From: Gammaproteobacteria bacterium
Lineage (GTDB): Bacteria > Pseudomonadota > Gammaproteobacteria > Steroidobacterales > JABDKV01
Assembly: GCA_029862165.1 (NCBI GenBank)
Contig: JAOTXU010000014.1
Location: 1 to 64,000 of the forward strand
Reading direction: 5' to 3'
DNA: 64,000 bases
In this document: piece by piece, positions 41,342-50,837 of the stretch
Layout of the letters: each line of letters opens with the position of its first letter
Position numbering within the stretch: position 1 is the stretch's first letter
Program-made: the position numbers and the translations under genes
The notes under the pieces: model-generated
Databases searched by the model: none
What the model was told of the DNA's origin: nothing
The model's input: only the letters and a program-made list of their open reading frames with translations

Positions 41342-41382
41342 TGTGGAAGGCGCCAGCGCCAACCGGTGTTCGGGGGAAGCAT
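41314..41382 (-). CDS. trpL: Putative trp operon leader peptide, MLPPNTGWRWRLPQGMAVPVSG
   Basis: 22-codon ORF with TGG CGC TGG just 5' of the antiterminator arm and stop codon beyond it. Confidence 0.75.
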   Translation of the reverse strand: MLPPNTGWRWRLPQGMAVPVSG

Positions 41383-41441
41383 TCGCGACACGACATTCAC
41401 GCCCCAATTCTTACAGTCATTATCCGGCGTCGTCAACCAGT

Positions 41442-43280
41442 TTAATCAAGTTGATACATCATGGGCATCAGGAACGAGAAGGCCAGCCACATAATGATGG
41501 TCAGTGGGATGCCGACCCGGAGGAAATCCGAGAACTTGTAGCCACCGGCGCTGAACACTAGCAGGTTGGTCTGGTAGCCCATCGGCGTCGCGAAGCTCAT
41601 GTTTGCGCCAAATAATACGGCCAACACGAACGCTTCCGGCGCGGCACCGATTTCGGTGGCGACGCTGACGGCAATCGGCGTGCCGATGACGGCTGCTGCA
41701 TTGTTCGAGACGACGTTGGTCAGTAACGCGATCAGCAGCATAAGCCCACTCAGCACCATCGGCGTCGGCAAACCAAAGGTCATGGCGACGAACAGGTGCG
41801 CAACAAATTCGGCACCACCGGTCGCCATTAAAGCGACACCCAGCCCCAAACTGGCAACGATTATCAGAATAACCGGGGTGCTGAGAGCGCCGGCCGCATT
41901 ACGCCAGTCCAGACACCGGGTCAGAATCATCAGGGCAACACCAGTCAGCGAACTCACAGAAATTGGCAACAGACCGGTAGCTGCCGAAATTACGACGAAA
42001 GCAATAATGCCCAGCGCCGTATTCGCGCGTTTGGTGTGCGGGAGGTCAGTCGTACCATCGAGCACCAGCATCTGGCCGCCCCGCTTGAGGCCGTTGATGT
42101 GGTCGGGCGAACCCTGAACGAGCAGTACATCGCCCGCGCGCAGCCGTATTTCATCGATCCCGCGCCCGGTATCGACCACATGCGTGCGTGCGCGATGAAT
42201 CGCGAGCGGCACCAAGCGGAAACGCGTCGTAAATCGGGTCGAACGCAGCGTGCGATGGTGCAGCAGCGATCCGCGCGTCACCACAACTTCGGCCAGTTGT
42301 TGTTCCGGTGGCAACGGCGAATCCGGGGTGTCAGGCTGCGGCTGCTCGCTATCGGGTTGATGCAATGTTGCGCCAATTAGTTGCTCGAACTCTTTGAGCA
42401 TCTCGGGTGTGTCGTTGACATAGAGACGATCACCGACCTGCATCACTACCGAAGGCAATTTGGCAACGAACAAGCCCTCACCACGCTGGATGCGAGACAC
42501 CGTCATGCGGTTATCGGTACGGGCAAGCACTTCGGACAGCGTCTTGCCCGTCGCAAAGCTTTCCTCGTTGACATACAACTGCGCGTTAAATATACGCGGT
42601 GATGTATCCTGCATGGGCGCGCGACGCTCCGGCAGCAACCGCGGTGCAATGAGCCACAGGAACAAGATGCCGACGCTGCCGGCAATCAACACCGGTAGGG
42701 TGAAATAAAACATGCTCATCCGGCCCAGACCGAGATCGGCAGCGATGCCCACAACCAGCAAATTGGTAGATGTGCCGATCGTCGTGGCCATGCCACCGAT
42801 CAGCGTGGCCAGACCCATTGGCATGAGGATTTCGGATGGCGCGGTCCGATTGCGCAATGCCACGCTGACCATTATCGGCAACAGCATGACGACGATGGGT
42901 GTGTTGTTCAAAAACGCGCTAAGTGCGGCGGCGACGATGAGCGTTGCCAAAAGAGAAATCTTCGGACGTTCTTTCCAGCCCTTGGACATCAGGATAGCAA
43001 CCGGTCGCAACGCACCGGTCGCCTCCAGACCGCGACCGACTATCAGCAGCGCGGCGATGGTAATGAGCGCTTCGTGACCAAAACCGGCAAAAAAATCGGT
43101 AACCCGTACGGGTACACCATTGCGCTCGTATGGAAAGATCTCGAATACCAGCACCAGTGTTACCAGCACTACGAGACAAGAGCTCTCCAACGGAACGCGG
43201 TCCCGGGTAAACAGGAACAACGCAACGACGGTAAGTAGCAACGCGAAGATCGCGTGTGCATCAGGAATAATCGGTTGCAA
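41442..43280 (-). CDS. SLC13 family permease with TrkA-C (RCK) domains
   Basis: Two TM blocks flanking RCK-like domains; NNTPIVVMLLPI and NNAAAVIGTPIAVS. Confidence 0.85.
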   Translation of the reverse strand: MQPIIPDAHAIFALLLTVVALFLFTRDRVPLESSCLVVLVTLVLVFEIFPYERNGVPVRVTDFFAGFGHEALITIAALLIVGRGLEATGALRPVAILMSKGWKERPKISLLATLIVAAALSAFLNNTPIVVMLLPIMVSVALRNRTAPSEILMPMGLATLIGGMATTIGTSTNLLVVGIAADLGLGRMSMFYFTLPVLIAGSVGILFLWLIAPRLLPERRAPMQDTSPRIFNAQLYVNEESFATGKTLSEVLARTDNRMTVSRIQRGEGLFVAKLPSVVMQVGDRLYVNDTPEMLKEFEQLIGATLHQPDSEQPQPDTPDSPLPPEQQLAEVVVTRGSLLHHRTLRSTRFTTRFRLVPLAIHRARTHVVDTGRGIDEIRLRAGDVLLVQGSPDHINGLKRGGQMLVLDGTTDLPHTKRANTALGIIAFVVISAATGLLPISVSSLTGVALMILTRCLDWRNAAGALSTPVILIIVASLGLGVALMATGGAEFVAHLFVAMTFGLPTPMVLSGLMLLIALLTNVVSNNAAAVIGTPIAVSVATEIGAAPEAFVLAVLFGANMSFATPMGYQTNLLVFSAGGYKFSDFLRVGIPLTIIMWLAFSFLMPMMYQLD

Positions 43281-43463
43281 AGGTAATTCGCGAGTTTTTG
43301 CGGCATCCCCATGACCTCACCGTATCGGTTTGGCCGTGCCGCTCGCTGCGCCCTGTAGCCTCTGAATCGACTGTTTAGCATGGACCCGCCGGAACAGGCA
43401 AGGAAATACGCACGGTCCCCTGTGGTGCAGAATTGCTAACTCATTGGTATTGTGGCGACTTTT

Positions 43464-44033
43464 CTAATGCACGCCACGTGATTGACCTCGCTTGCGGCAG
43501 CCCGGGCACACCGTTTTGGTCAGGGACAGTGAATCGTGCATGTAGATATTCTGACACGTCGCACAGCGGGTGAACTGCAGCTCGTCGCCACGGACCAGCG
43601 CGTCCAGCAGAAACCAGGCGCGTTCGAAACAGATACGCCGTGCCGGATGCAGAAGGCAGTACATGTCATAGGCGAGGCAAAAACGTTGGCCGAACTCCAC
43701 TGTAGATTTTGAAAGCAACAATTTGGGTGATTGACCGAGCCGTAACAGAATCAAGCCCGCATCGGCGAAGAGCAGGCCCAGCGTGCTGGATTCGCTCTGA
43801 TGCAGGCCAGTCTTTACGTACACGGAAATCCGTGACGGTGGTTTGCCACGTTGGCGACGCACCTGCATCAATGGCTCTTCCTTGAAATAGGTGGTGTAGA
43901 TTTTTCGTATGCGGTCATCGGAAAGACCGGTGCAGGTTCTGATCGTGCAGGTGCGCGCCTCATAGGCGATCATCCGCATGGCCAATTCAAATTGCGTGCG
44001 TTCACGAGCGTAGCGACTGTCACTGATTCTCAT
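43464..44033 (-). CDS. FlhC-like flagellar transcriptional activator family protein
   Basis: Helical N-terminus with LSDDRIRKIYTTYFKE, FERAWFLLDALVRGDELQFTRC and four-Cys C-terminus CATC...CPGC; layout like FlhC. Confidence 0.75.
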   Translation of the reverse strand: MRISDSRYARERTQFELAMRMIAYEARTCTIRTCTGLSDDRIRKIYTTYFKEEPLMQVRRQRGKPPSRISVYVKTGLHQSESSTLGLLFADAGLILLRLGQSPKLLLSKSTVEFGQRFCLAYDMYCLLHPARRICFERAWFLLDALVRGDELQFTRCATCQNIYMHDSLSLTKTVCPGCRKRGQSRGVH

Positions 44034-44295
44034 CCTGGTCCCTCCCTCTCGGACCGAACGTCGGGGTGACGAATTGAAACGCCTGGACCCGCAATCTGTC
44101 CCCACCCTATTTGTTCCAAAATGCACAGATATGCTACGGTCGGGACGAAAATTGTGCGAAATAGTACAATCCAGAGGCCCATTCCTTGGGTTTTGAATGA
44201 TTTAAAATTAGAAAGGATGAATCAAAAAACACTCTATTTCATATAGTTATCAAGAGTGCCATGTTAGATCGCCGATGGCACAATGCAACAAATTC

Positions 44296-44314
44296 GTGCC
44301 AGTGTCACTGGCAC
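44296..44314. promoter_or_regulatory. Perfect palindrome GTGCCAGTG-T-CACTGGCAC upstream of the FlhD-like gene
   Basis: Read directly; 9-bp arms, 1-nt centre, 28 bp before the ATG. Confidence 0.6.
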
Positions 44315-44342
44315 AAAACCAACCACTGCGGAGGAGAGTCTC

Positions 44343-44960
44343 ATGCCGGCAAATGATCTCACCGGCAACGTAATCGAGCCGGAATTGGGTCGTCACATCC
44401 TGGCCGAACTTGCGGACCTGAACGCGGACTTCATCAGCCTAATTAAAAGTACTGAATCGTGCATCCATCGACCATCACTGCCCGACGAACAAATCGAACA
44501 ATTACGTGCGTTGAGCAAGCCTGCTGTCCGTCGTTTGACCAATTGCGCATTCGCGCTGTTTGATTTGCGTTTACAAGACGCGGACCTGTGGCGTGCCTTA
44601 GGGGACGGCAAACCACCCAAGGGATTCTCCGTCAATGACGCACTCGGTGGCAACGAGCTACACGGTCCGGTCCGATTATTCACACTGTCGGCGTTGATGT
44701 ATCTGCGGCACTTGTCCGATATCAATCGCTTTTTTGCCAAGCTGAGTTTTGGCGTCTCACCGGAAGTGCTTGAAATCGTCAGCAAGTTAGCCATTAACCA
44801 ACTACGTGAAATCGCAAACCGGTATCCGACCTTGCTTTGCGGCCGGTTTGGACAACACCCACAGGCCTGGACCGATCTTCTGAAACTGGCTAAACGCAAC
44901 GATACCGAACCGATGTTACCGGCCAAGATACTTGGCTATAAGCATCTCTACCAGCAGTAG
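44343..44960 (+). CDS. Protein with two tandem FlhD-like domains (putative FlhC partner)
   Basis: Strong Shine-Dalgarno GGAGGAGAG; repeats LPDEQIEQLRALSKPAVRRLTNCAFALFDLRLQDADLWRAL and VSPEVLEIVSKLAINQLREIANRYPTLLCGRFGQHPQAWTDLL both resemble FlhD core. Confidence 0.6.
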   Translation: MPANDLTGNVIEPELGRHILAELADLNADFISLIKSTESCIHRPSLPDEQIEQLRALSKPAVRRLTNCAFALFDLRLQDADLWRALGDGKPPKGFSVNDALGGNELHGPVRLFTLSALMYLRHLSDINRFFAKLSFGVSPEVLEIVSKLAINQLREIANRYPTLLCGRFGQHPQAWTDLLKLAKRNDTEPMLPAKILGYKHLYQQ

Positions 44961-45197
44961 CCGGCTGGCCGAGTGGTACCACATTAGGCCCTAATCGATT
45001 AGTTACCTCTACCTCGCTTTGTCTGTCAAGGTGGTCGGAGTCTGAGCCGAATAATGAATATTTCCGAGACTGGCGGCCAGGGTAGATCGCCCCAGGTGCA
45101 GCTTATTCTGGTGAAACGACGGGGAGGAAGTACCGGCGAAGTGGCATGACGCTATCGCTTCGGTCAAGCGTTACAACGAGGGCTGGTCTGACGCCCT

Positions 45198-46268
45198 TTA
45201 TGGTCCCCCAGCGATCAGTTCCTGATAGTCCGATATTTGCCGGTCGGTCAGGTTTTGCAAATCGGCGCGATTGCCGTTGCGAAAGCTCTCATACCACAAC
45301 GCTGACCATTCGAGTGTTGTGTCGACATCGAGTACTGCCCGAAAACCGAGCATCTCGGAAGCCTTGGTTGAATCGAGCTCAAGCCAGGCCGCCTCACGGC
45401 TGGGCTGCGCACCGGCGTCACGCCACTGCAGATCGGGCCAGTAGGACTGGAGTTTTGCGATCAGGGCACGCACCGACAGCGCTTGCTCGTGTGCCGGCCC
45501 GAAATTGAACGACTCGCCGCTGGCAAACGAGCCCTCATCCATACGCCTGGCAAGCAGCAGGTAGCCTGCCAGCGGTTCCAGCACGTGCTGCCACGGGCGC
45601 ACCGATTCAGGATTGCGAATTTGCAGCGCCTGGTCATTGACCCACGCACGATATGCATCCGGAACGATTCGATGGGCCGACCAGTCCCCGCCACCGACGA
45701 CGTTGCCGGCGCGGGCGGTCGCTATTGCCGGTAGCCGGTCGGAGAAAAACGAACGACAGTAGGCGCGCACACCCATTTCCGCGCAAGCCTTGGATGCGCT
45801 ATATGGGTCCGTTCCACCCAGCGGATCGTCTTCTACAAAGCGCGCGCCAGGGCGCTGGTTCTCGTAGACCTTGTCGGTGGTTACGATGACGACCGTTTTT
45901 ACAGTCGGCGCCTGACGCACCGCTTCGAGCACTTTCAGTGTGCCGATGACATTGGTATCGAAAGTGTCGATGGGGCTGGTGTACGACTCCAGCACAATCG
46001 ATTGGGCGGCGAGGTGAAAAACGATCTGCGCCTGGGAATTACGCAGCGCCTCGGTCAGTTGCGCCAGATCGCGGATATCGCCTGTTATGTGTGTCAGCCG
46101 CTGGCCTACGTCGAGCGCGGTAAAAAACGACGGCTGTGTCGGAATGTCGATCGAGTAACCGGTAATACTGGCACCGAGTTTTTCCAGCCAGTACGACAGC
46201 CAGGCTCCCTTGAATCCGGTATGCCCGGTAACGAAGACGTTCTTGCCGGAGTAGAAATCGGTCAGCAT
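45198..46268 (-). CDS. rfbG: CDP-glucose 4,6-dehydratase
   Basis: FYSGKNVFVTGHTGFKGAWLSYWLEKLGASITGYS; follows rfbF. Confidence 0.9.
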   Translation of the reverse strand: MLTDFYSGKNVFVTGHTGFKGAWLSYWLEKLGASITGYSIDIPTQPSFFTALDVGQRLTHITGDIRDLAQLTEALRNSQAQIVFHLAAQSIVLESYTSPIDTFDTNVIGTLKVLEAVRQAPTVKTVVIVTTDKVYENQRPGARFVEDDPLGGTDPYSASKACAEMGVRAYCRSFFSDRLPAIATARAGNVVGGGDWSAHRIVPDAYRAWVNDQALQIRNPESVRPWQHVLEPLAGYLLLARRMDEGSFASGESFNFGPAHEQALSVRALIAKLQSYWPDLQWRDAGAQPSREAAWLELDSTKASEMLGFRAVLDVDTTLEWSALWYESFRNGNRADLQNLTDRQISDYQELIAGGP

Positions 46269-46281
46269 GAATCGGCCGCGT

Positions 46282-47079
46282 TCAAATCCAGGGTGGGTGT
46301 CCGGTTGCACACAGCTCTTCGAGCATATCGCGATCGCGAACGGTGTCCATGCATTGCCAGAAACCGTGGTGAGCATGCGCCGCCATTTGCCCGTCGGCGG
46401 CGATTCGCTCGAGCGCATCGCGCTCGAGATTCGTTGCGTCGTCGTCGATGTAATCGAACACACCGGGCTCCATGACAAAAAAACCGCCGTTTATCCACTG
46501 CCCCTGAGCATCCGTCAGAGTCTGAGTGAAGTCCGGTTTCTCGACAAACTTTTCGACTTCATGCGGCTGACCAGTGTTCAGACGTAATCCACCGAATCTG
46601 CTCAGCGGTCTGACCGCCGTTACCGTTACCAGCTTGCCGTGTGCGCGGTGCACTTTGAGCAGCTCAGCGAGATCGACATTCGCCACACCGTCGCCGTACG
46701 TCACCATAAAGGTATCGGCGGCCAACGTCTGTTTTAACCGCAACAGGCGCCCACCGGTCTGCGATGTCTGCCCGGTATCGACCAGCGCGACCTTCCAGTT
46801 CCTGCGATCCTGGCTTTGCGTCCGATAGCTGACATTTCCGGTGTCGAGATCGACTGTCGCGTCTGAGGTCATCGCGTAGTAGTTGAGGAAATATTCTTTG
46901 ACTTGTTCACCCTTGTAACCGAGCGCAAGGACAAAGTCGTTGTGGCCCTGCCGGCCGTAGATATCCAGGATGTGCCACAAAATCGGCTTGCCGCCTATGT
47001 ACACCATCGGCTTCGGGCGCTTGCCGGTCTCCTCCGCCAGCCGGGTGCCCAAACCGCCACACAAAATCACAGTTTTCAT
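46282..47079 (-). CDS. rfbF: Glucose-1-phosphate cytidylyltransferase
   Basis: MKTVILCGGLGTRLAEETGKRPKPMVYIGGKPILWHIL. Confidence 0.95.
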   Translation of the reverse strand: MKTVILCGGLGTRLAEETGKRPKPMVYIGGKPILWHILDIYGRQGHNDFVLALGYKGEQVKEYFLNYYAMTSDATVDLDTGNVSYRTQSQDRRNWKVALVDTGQTSQTGGRLLRLKQTLAADTFMVTYGDGVANVDLAELLKVHRAHGKLVTVTAVRPLSRFGGLRLNTGQPHEVEKFVEKPDFTQTLTDAQGQWINGGFFVMEPGVFDYIDDDATNLERDALERIAADGQMAAHAHHGFWQCMDTVRDRDMLEELCATGHPPWI

Positions 47080-47175
47080 GCTGGCAATCTATTCCCGTCG
47101 CCGCGCAACTGCAATCCACCCAGCGCAACCGTCTCTGGCTGGTTCGAGCCGAATCGTCTAACATCGATCGCCGAC

Positions 47176-48132
47176 ATGGCCAAAAAAACCATATCCGTCT
47201 GCATTCCCGTTCTCAACGAAGCAAAGAATCTCGAGCACGCCGTAGCGCGTGTCGAGACACTGTTTGCGACCACCCTCTCAGACTACGCGCTTGAAATAAT
47301 CATTACTGACAACGCGTCGACCGATGACACCTGGGACGAGATCGGTCGCCTTGCGCAGTCGCGAAGTCATCTCAAGGGGTTCAGGTTCTCAAGAAATTTT
47401 GGCTACCAGAATTCCGTATTTTCCGCGTTGAGCCTGTCGACGGGCGATGCTGCCGTTGAGCTCGATGCCGATCTGGAGGATCCGCCGGAAGTGATCCGGG
47501 AATTTGTCGCCGAATGGGAAGCCGGACATGACGTTGTTTACGGTGTGCGCACTAAGCGCTACGCGCCATTCTTGTTGAAAACATTGATCGGCGGTTTTTA
47601 CTGGCTGCTGAATCGGGTGTCCGATATCGAGATCCCGCAGAACGCTGGTGATTTCCGATTGCTGGACAGAAAAGTCGTCGAGGTTTTGAAGAGCCTGCCG
47701 GAAAGCGGGCTGTATGTACGCGGGCTGGTCGGGTATCTCGGTTTCCGCCAAAAGGGGGTCGAATACGAACGCCAGCCGCGGGCCGACGGACTGAGCAAGT
47801 TCAGTTATCTTCGTTATGTGGGTCTGGCGCTGGACGCGGTGACCGCTTTTTCGAAGACGCCGTTGCGGCTGATTACGCTACTGGGTTTCGTTATTTTCGT
47901 TGTCGCTATGCTGATCGCACTGCGCCTGCTCTGGGTTTACCTGTTTCACGGTATTCAGGTGCAGGGCTTCATGACACTGGCCCTGCTGCTGCTCGTTTTG
48001 CATGGACTTACATTCATGGTACTCGGCGTCCTCGGTGAGTACCTCGGCCGGGTATTCGACCACAGCAAGCAACGCCCGAGAGCAATTATTGCAGAGGCTG
48101 TCAACGTCGCTGACTATCCACGAGTAATCTGA
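47176..48132 (+). CDS. GT2 glycosyltransferase, DPM1/GtrB-like
   Basis: SVCIPVLNEAKNLEHAV, AAVELDADLEDPPEVI, two C-terminal TM segments. Confidence 0.9.
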   Translation: MAKKTISVCIPVLNEAKNLEHAVARVETLFATTLSDYALEIIITDNASTDDTWDEIGRLAQSRSHLKGFRFSRNFGYQNSVFSALSLSTGDAAVELDADLEDPPEVIREFVAEWEAGHDVVYGVRTKRYAPFLLKTLIGGFYWLLNRVSDIEIPQNAGDFRLLDRKVVEVLKSLPESGLYVRGLVGYLGFRQKGVEYERQPRADGLSKFSYLRYVGLALDAVTAFSKTPLRLITLLGFVIFVVAMLIALRLLWVYLFHGIQVQGFMTLALLLLVLHGLTFMVLGVLGEYLGRVFDHSKQRPRAIIAEAVNVADYPRVI

Positions 48133-49048
48133 GCCAGGCTTGTATCGGCCCGATCTGTCGGTCGGCCGCAGGCCCCAGTACCCAACGTGGGGCCGGCTCG
48201 AACGTTTGTTGCAGGTTTTCGTGTTCCGACCGCTGCAGCGCACCTGTTTGCAGCAGCTCCGGGCAGGCGAAGTGCTCGAAAACGGCCTCGGCCAGCTCGC
48301 GCAGTGTCAGCGGCCGGCCGTGACTCAAGGTTGCGATCGGGCCGAAAGTCCATTGGCATCGCAGCAGCGTGGCAAGCGAGTTGGCAACGGTCTCAACCGC
48401 GTGAAACTCTCTTAGTTGTTCGCCGGAAGACATGCGAAATGTAGTGTGCTCGCGCAACGCCTGTGCCATTTGGCCGAGGAACATGTGTGGCCGCGTCTGT
48501 CCACCATAGACAGTGTGCAACCGCAGGTGCAGAAGCTGTCCGCTCTTGTCGCCCCCTGCGCCGGTGTTGGTCGACATCCAGTCCGACAGTTTGCACTTGG
48601 AGGCCAGATAGGGGTTGGCGCGGGCCAGCGAGTTCAGCGCCTCCAGCGCCGAACCCAGTGTCAGAAAACGTACACACGGCGCAGTCGTATCCAGAAACGG
48701 CTCGATAATCTCACCCGGTAGCCGCACATTGGCATCGTCCAGAGTCTGGCGGTTTGCGCGCGGGTCGGTCTGACCGATCGCTATGACCACGGTCAGCCAC
48801 TGCGGCGAGCGCAATGTCGCTGTCAGGCTCCGAATCGTCCGGATGACCATTGCACCACTGCGTGTATCGAGCGCTATCGGCTTTTGCCCGATGTCATCGG
48901 AGTCCAGCCGCGCCAACAGCGCGGTGCCGATGTTGCCCCGGGAACCGACGACCAGCACCGGACCGGTCTGTGGAGCGGGCGCGGACTGAGCAAACCCGGA
49001 CGGAATGACGATAGCCGCACCTCGCCGTTTTCTATCGATGTCGCGCAT
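48101..49048 (-). CDS. NAD-dependent sugar epimerase/reductase-like (SDR)
   Basis: VLVVGSRGNIGTALLARL; located with CDP-sugar genes. Confidence 0.65.
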   Translation of the reverse strand: MRDIDRKRRGAAIVIPSGFAQSAPAPQTGPVLVVGSRGNIGTALLARLDSDDIGQKPIALDTRSGAMVIRTIRSLTATLRSPQWLTVVIAIGQTDPRANRQTLDDANVRLPGEIIEPFLDTTAPCVRFLTLGSALEALNSLARANPYLASKCKLSDWMSTNTGAGGDKSGQLLHLRLHTVYGGQTRPHMFLGQMAQALREHTTFRMSSGEQLREFHAVETVANSLATLLRCQWTFGPIATLSHGRPLTLRELAEAVFEHFACPELLQTGALQRSEHENLQQTFEPAPRWVLGPAADRQIGPIQAWLRLLVDSQRR

Positions 49049-49223
49049 AGTATCGTCATCTCCCGATCGAGATGCGACATCTGGCGAATGATAAGTCCGA
49101 TCGTGTCCGTCTTATGCCACATTATTGATGCTAATATCGCCAAGCCGCGTCGAGACACCCTCCATCGCCCTGTAGGACCGTCTAATTTCTTTCTTAAACA
49201 ACATCTTACGTAACAACGTCGGG

Positions 49224-50381
49224 GTGCGCCTGGCTTGGGTACTCTGGGCGGTTTTTGCTGCTGTGGTGGTAATCGTCAAGTACGACGTGGCACCCACCCA
49301 CGGAAATGTGTTTCACAGTTATCGCGAAACCGGCCTGCGTTGGATCGCCGGGCTGGACTTGTACCCGGCCGAATTTATTTTCAATTATTTCCCGCCCTCG
49401 GCGGTATTTATGGTTCCGTGGACCTGGTTACCGTTCGAGATCGGCGGTGCTCTGTGGCGCGCCGTCAACATTGCGGTGTTTGCATTGGGTCTTTGGCATC
49501 TCAGTGCCGTTACAGCGTCGCCGAATTCGAGATCACAAGGACGTTCTACGTTTCCGATTGCAACCTTGTTCACCATCGCGCTGTGCTGGAGCGCTGCACG
49601 TTATGGGCAAATGACGTTGATGATGGCCGGTTTCATGATGCTGGCGGCGGCCGACGTTCAGCGTGGTGCCCTTTGGCGGGCGGCGATTTTTGGCGGCCTG
49701 GCAGTTGCGCTAAAGCCACACGCTATTGTGTTGTTGCTGGTACTGGTTGTCATATATCCGCGTCTGAGTTGGCGCGCATTGTTGGTCTGTACCGTTTTTG
49801 CACTGATTCCGTTCCTGTTTCAGGACCCAGGCTACGTGTGGGATCAGTACGCATCCATACCCGAAATGCTACGCACGCGAATGGGTCAAACCTGGCGGGT
49901 TTTTGCCCACATTTTCGGTATGTTCGAAAGTCTGGGGCTGGCTATCACGGATGCACAGAAGACGATCGTCCGATTGACCGCCGCGATTTTCGTATTGTTC
50001 CTGTGTTGGCAGACGAGATCCAATCGGTGTCCCGGCAGTGCATTTTTTCTGTATGCATTGTCGACTTGCTACATCCTTCTGATGGGCGCAGCCATCGAAC
50101 ACAATACTTATGCCATGATGGGCCCTGTCATCGGACTGCTTGCCGCCTGCACATGGATCGACCGGCGCATGCCGGTTTTTGTTCTGCTTTGCATTTTGAC
50201 GGCGATGACAGTGCTTAGCCATACGATCATGAAGGAATTCCCGTCATACCCGTTCCTGGCAATGCTCAAGCCGTTCGCGTGCACTATTCTGTTTTTGTTG
50301 CTGACGACGTTGGTGTGGAAGCCGCGTCTGGCAACCAAAGACAACAGCGGCACGGTTATTTACGATCAGAGTGTCACATAG
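49224..50381 (+). CDS. GT87/DUF2029-like membrane glycosyltransferase
   Basis: Multi-TM, YPAEFIFNYFPPSAVFMVPW-type motif; GTG start. Confidence 0.75.
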   Translation: MRLAWVLWAVFAAVVVIVKYDVAPTHGNVFHSYRETGLRWIAGLDLYPAEFIFNYFPPSAVFMVPWTWLPFEIGGALWRAVNIAVFALGLWHLSAVTASPNSRSQGRSTFPIATLFTIALCWSAARYGQMTLMMAGFMMLAAADVQRGALWRAAIFGGLAVALKPHAIVLLLVLVVIYPRLSWRALLVCTVFALIPFLFQDPGYVWDQYASIPEMLRTRMGQTWRVFAHIFGMFESLGLAITDAQKTIVRLTAAIFVLFLCWQTRSNRCPGSAFFLYALSTCYILLMGAAIEHNTYAMMGPVIGLLAACTWIDRRMPVFVLLCILTAMTVLSHTIMKEFPSYPFLAMLKPFACTILFLLLTTLVWKPRLATKDNSGTVIYDQSVT

Positions 50382-50447
50382 CCGGTCCGCGGGCACTGAG
50401 TTTTGCGGCGCGTAGTAACCGTTAGCCAATACGGCCATAATCGGCAA

Positions 50448-50837
50448 ATGGGTTTTTTCCAGTCGTTGATACGCTATCTGCTGGTGGGCGGCGCGCTCAC
50501 CGTAACGTATATATTGCTCACCATTGCGATCATTGAGTTGCTGCAATGGCCGGCCCTTTTATCGAGTATTAGCGCGTTCGCACTCAACCTGCCGATCTCA
50601 TACCTGGGCCATCGTTATGGCACCTTCCAGGCCGAGGGGTCGCACCGGCTGCAAGCCCGACGCTTTACACTGGCGATGACGGTTTCGTTCACCGTGTCGA
50701 CGATATCGATCGTCGTCATCGTCAACGTCATGAGTAAGCATTACGCGCTGGCGTTGCTGGCCACCGCCGTCCTCGTGCCGATGATCAACTTCGTCGTTCT
50801 CAAGCAATGGGTCTTCGCAAGCGACCGAGAATTCTGA
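50448..50837 (+). CDS. GtrA family protein
   Basis: RYLLVGGALTVTYILLT, four TM segments, NFVVLKQWVF. Confidence 0.85.
   Translation: MGFFQSLIRYLLVGGALTVTYILLTIAIIELLQWPALLSSISAFALNLPISYLGHRYGTFQAEGSHRLQARRFTLAMTVSFTVSTISIVVIVNVMSKHYALALLATAVLVPMINFVVLKQWVFASDREF

Noticed and set aside
44275-44314. Sigma-54 promoter in the FlhC/FlhD-like intergenic region (TGGCACGAATTTGTTGC on minus strand)
   Set aside because: GG-to-GC spacing is 12 instead of 10
44960-45197. tRNA-like start GGCTGGCCGAGTGGTAC or structured RNA after the FlhD-like gene
   Set aside because: Could not fold a cloverleaf or match a known RNA family by eye
49235-50218. 327-aa plus-strand ORF overlapping the GT87-like gene
   Set aside because: Cys/Arg-rich composition typical of an out-of-frame shadow; the alternative frame encodes a clear multi-TM protein
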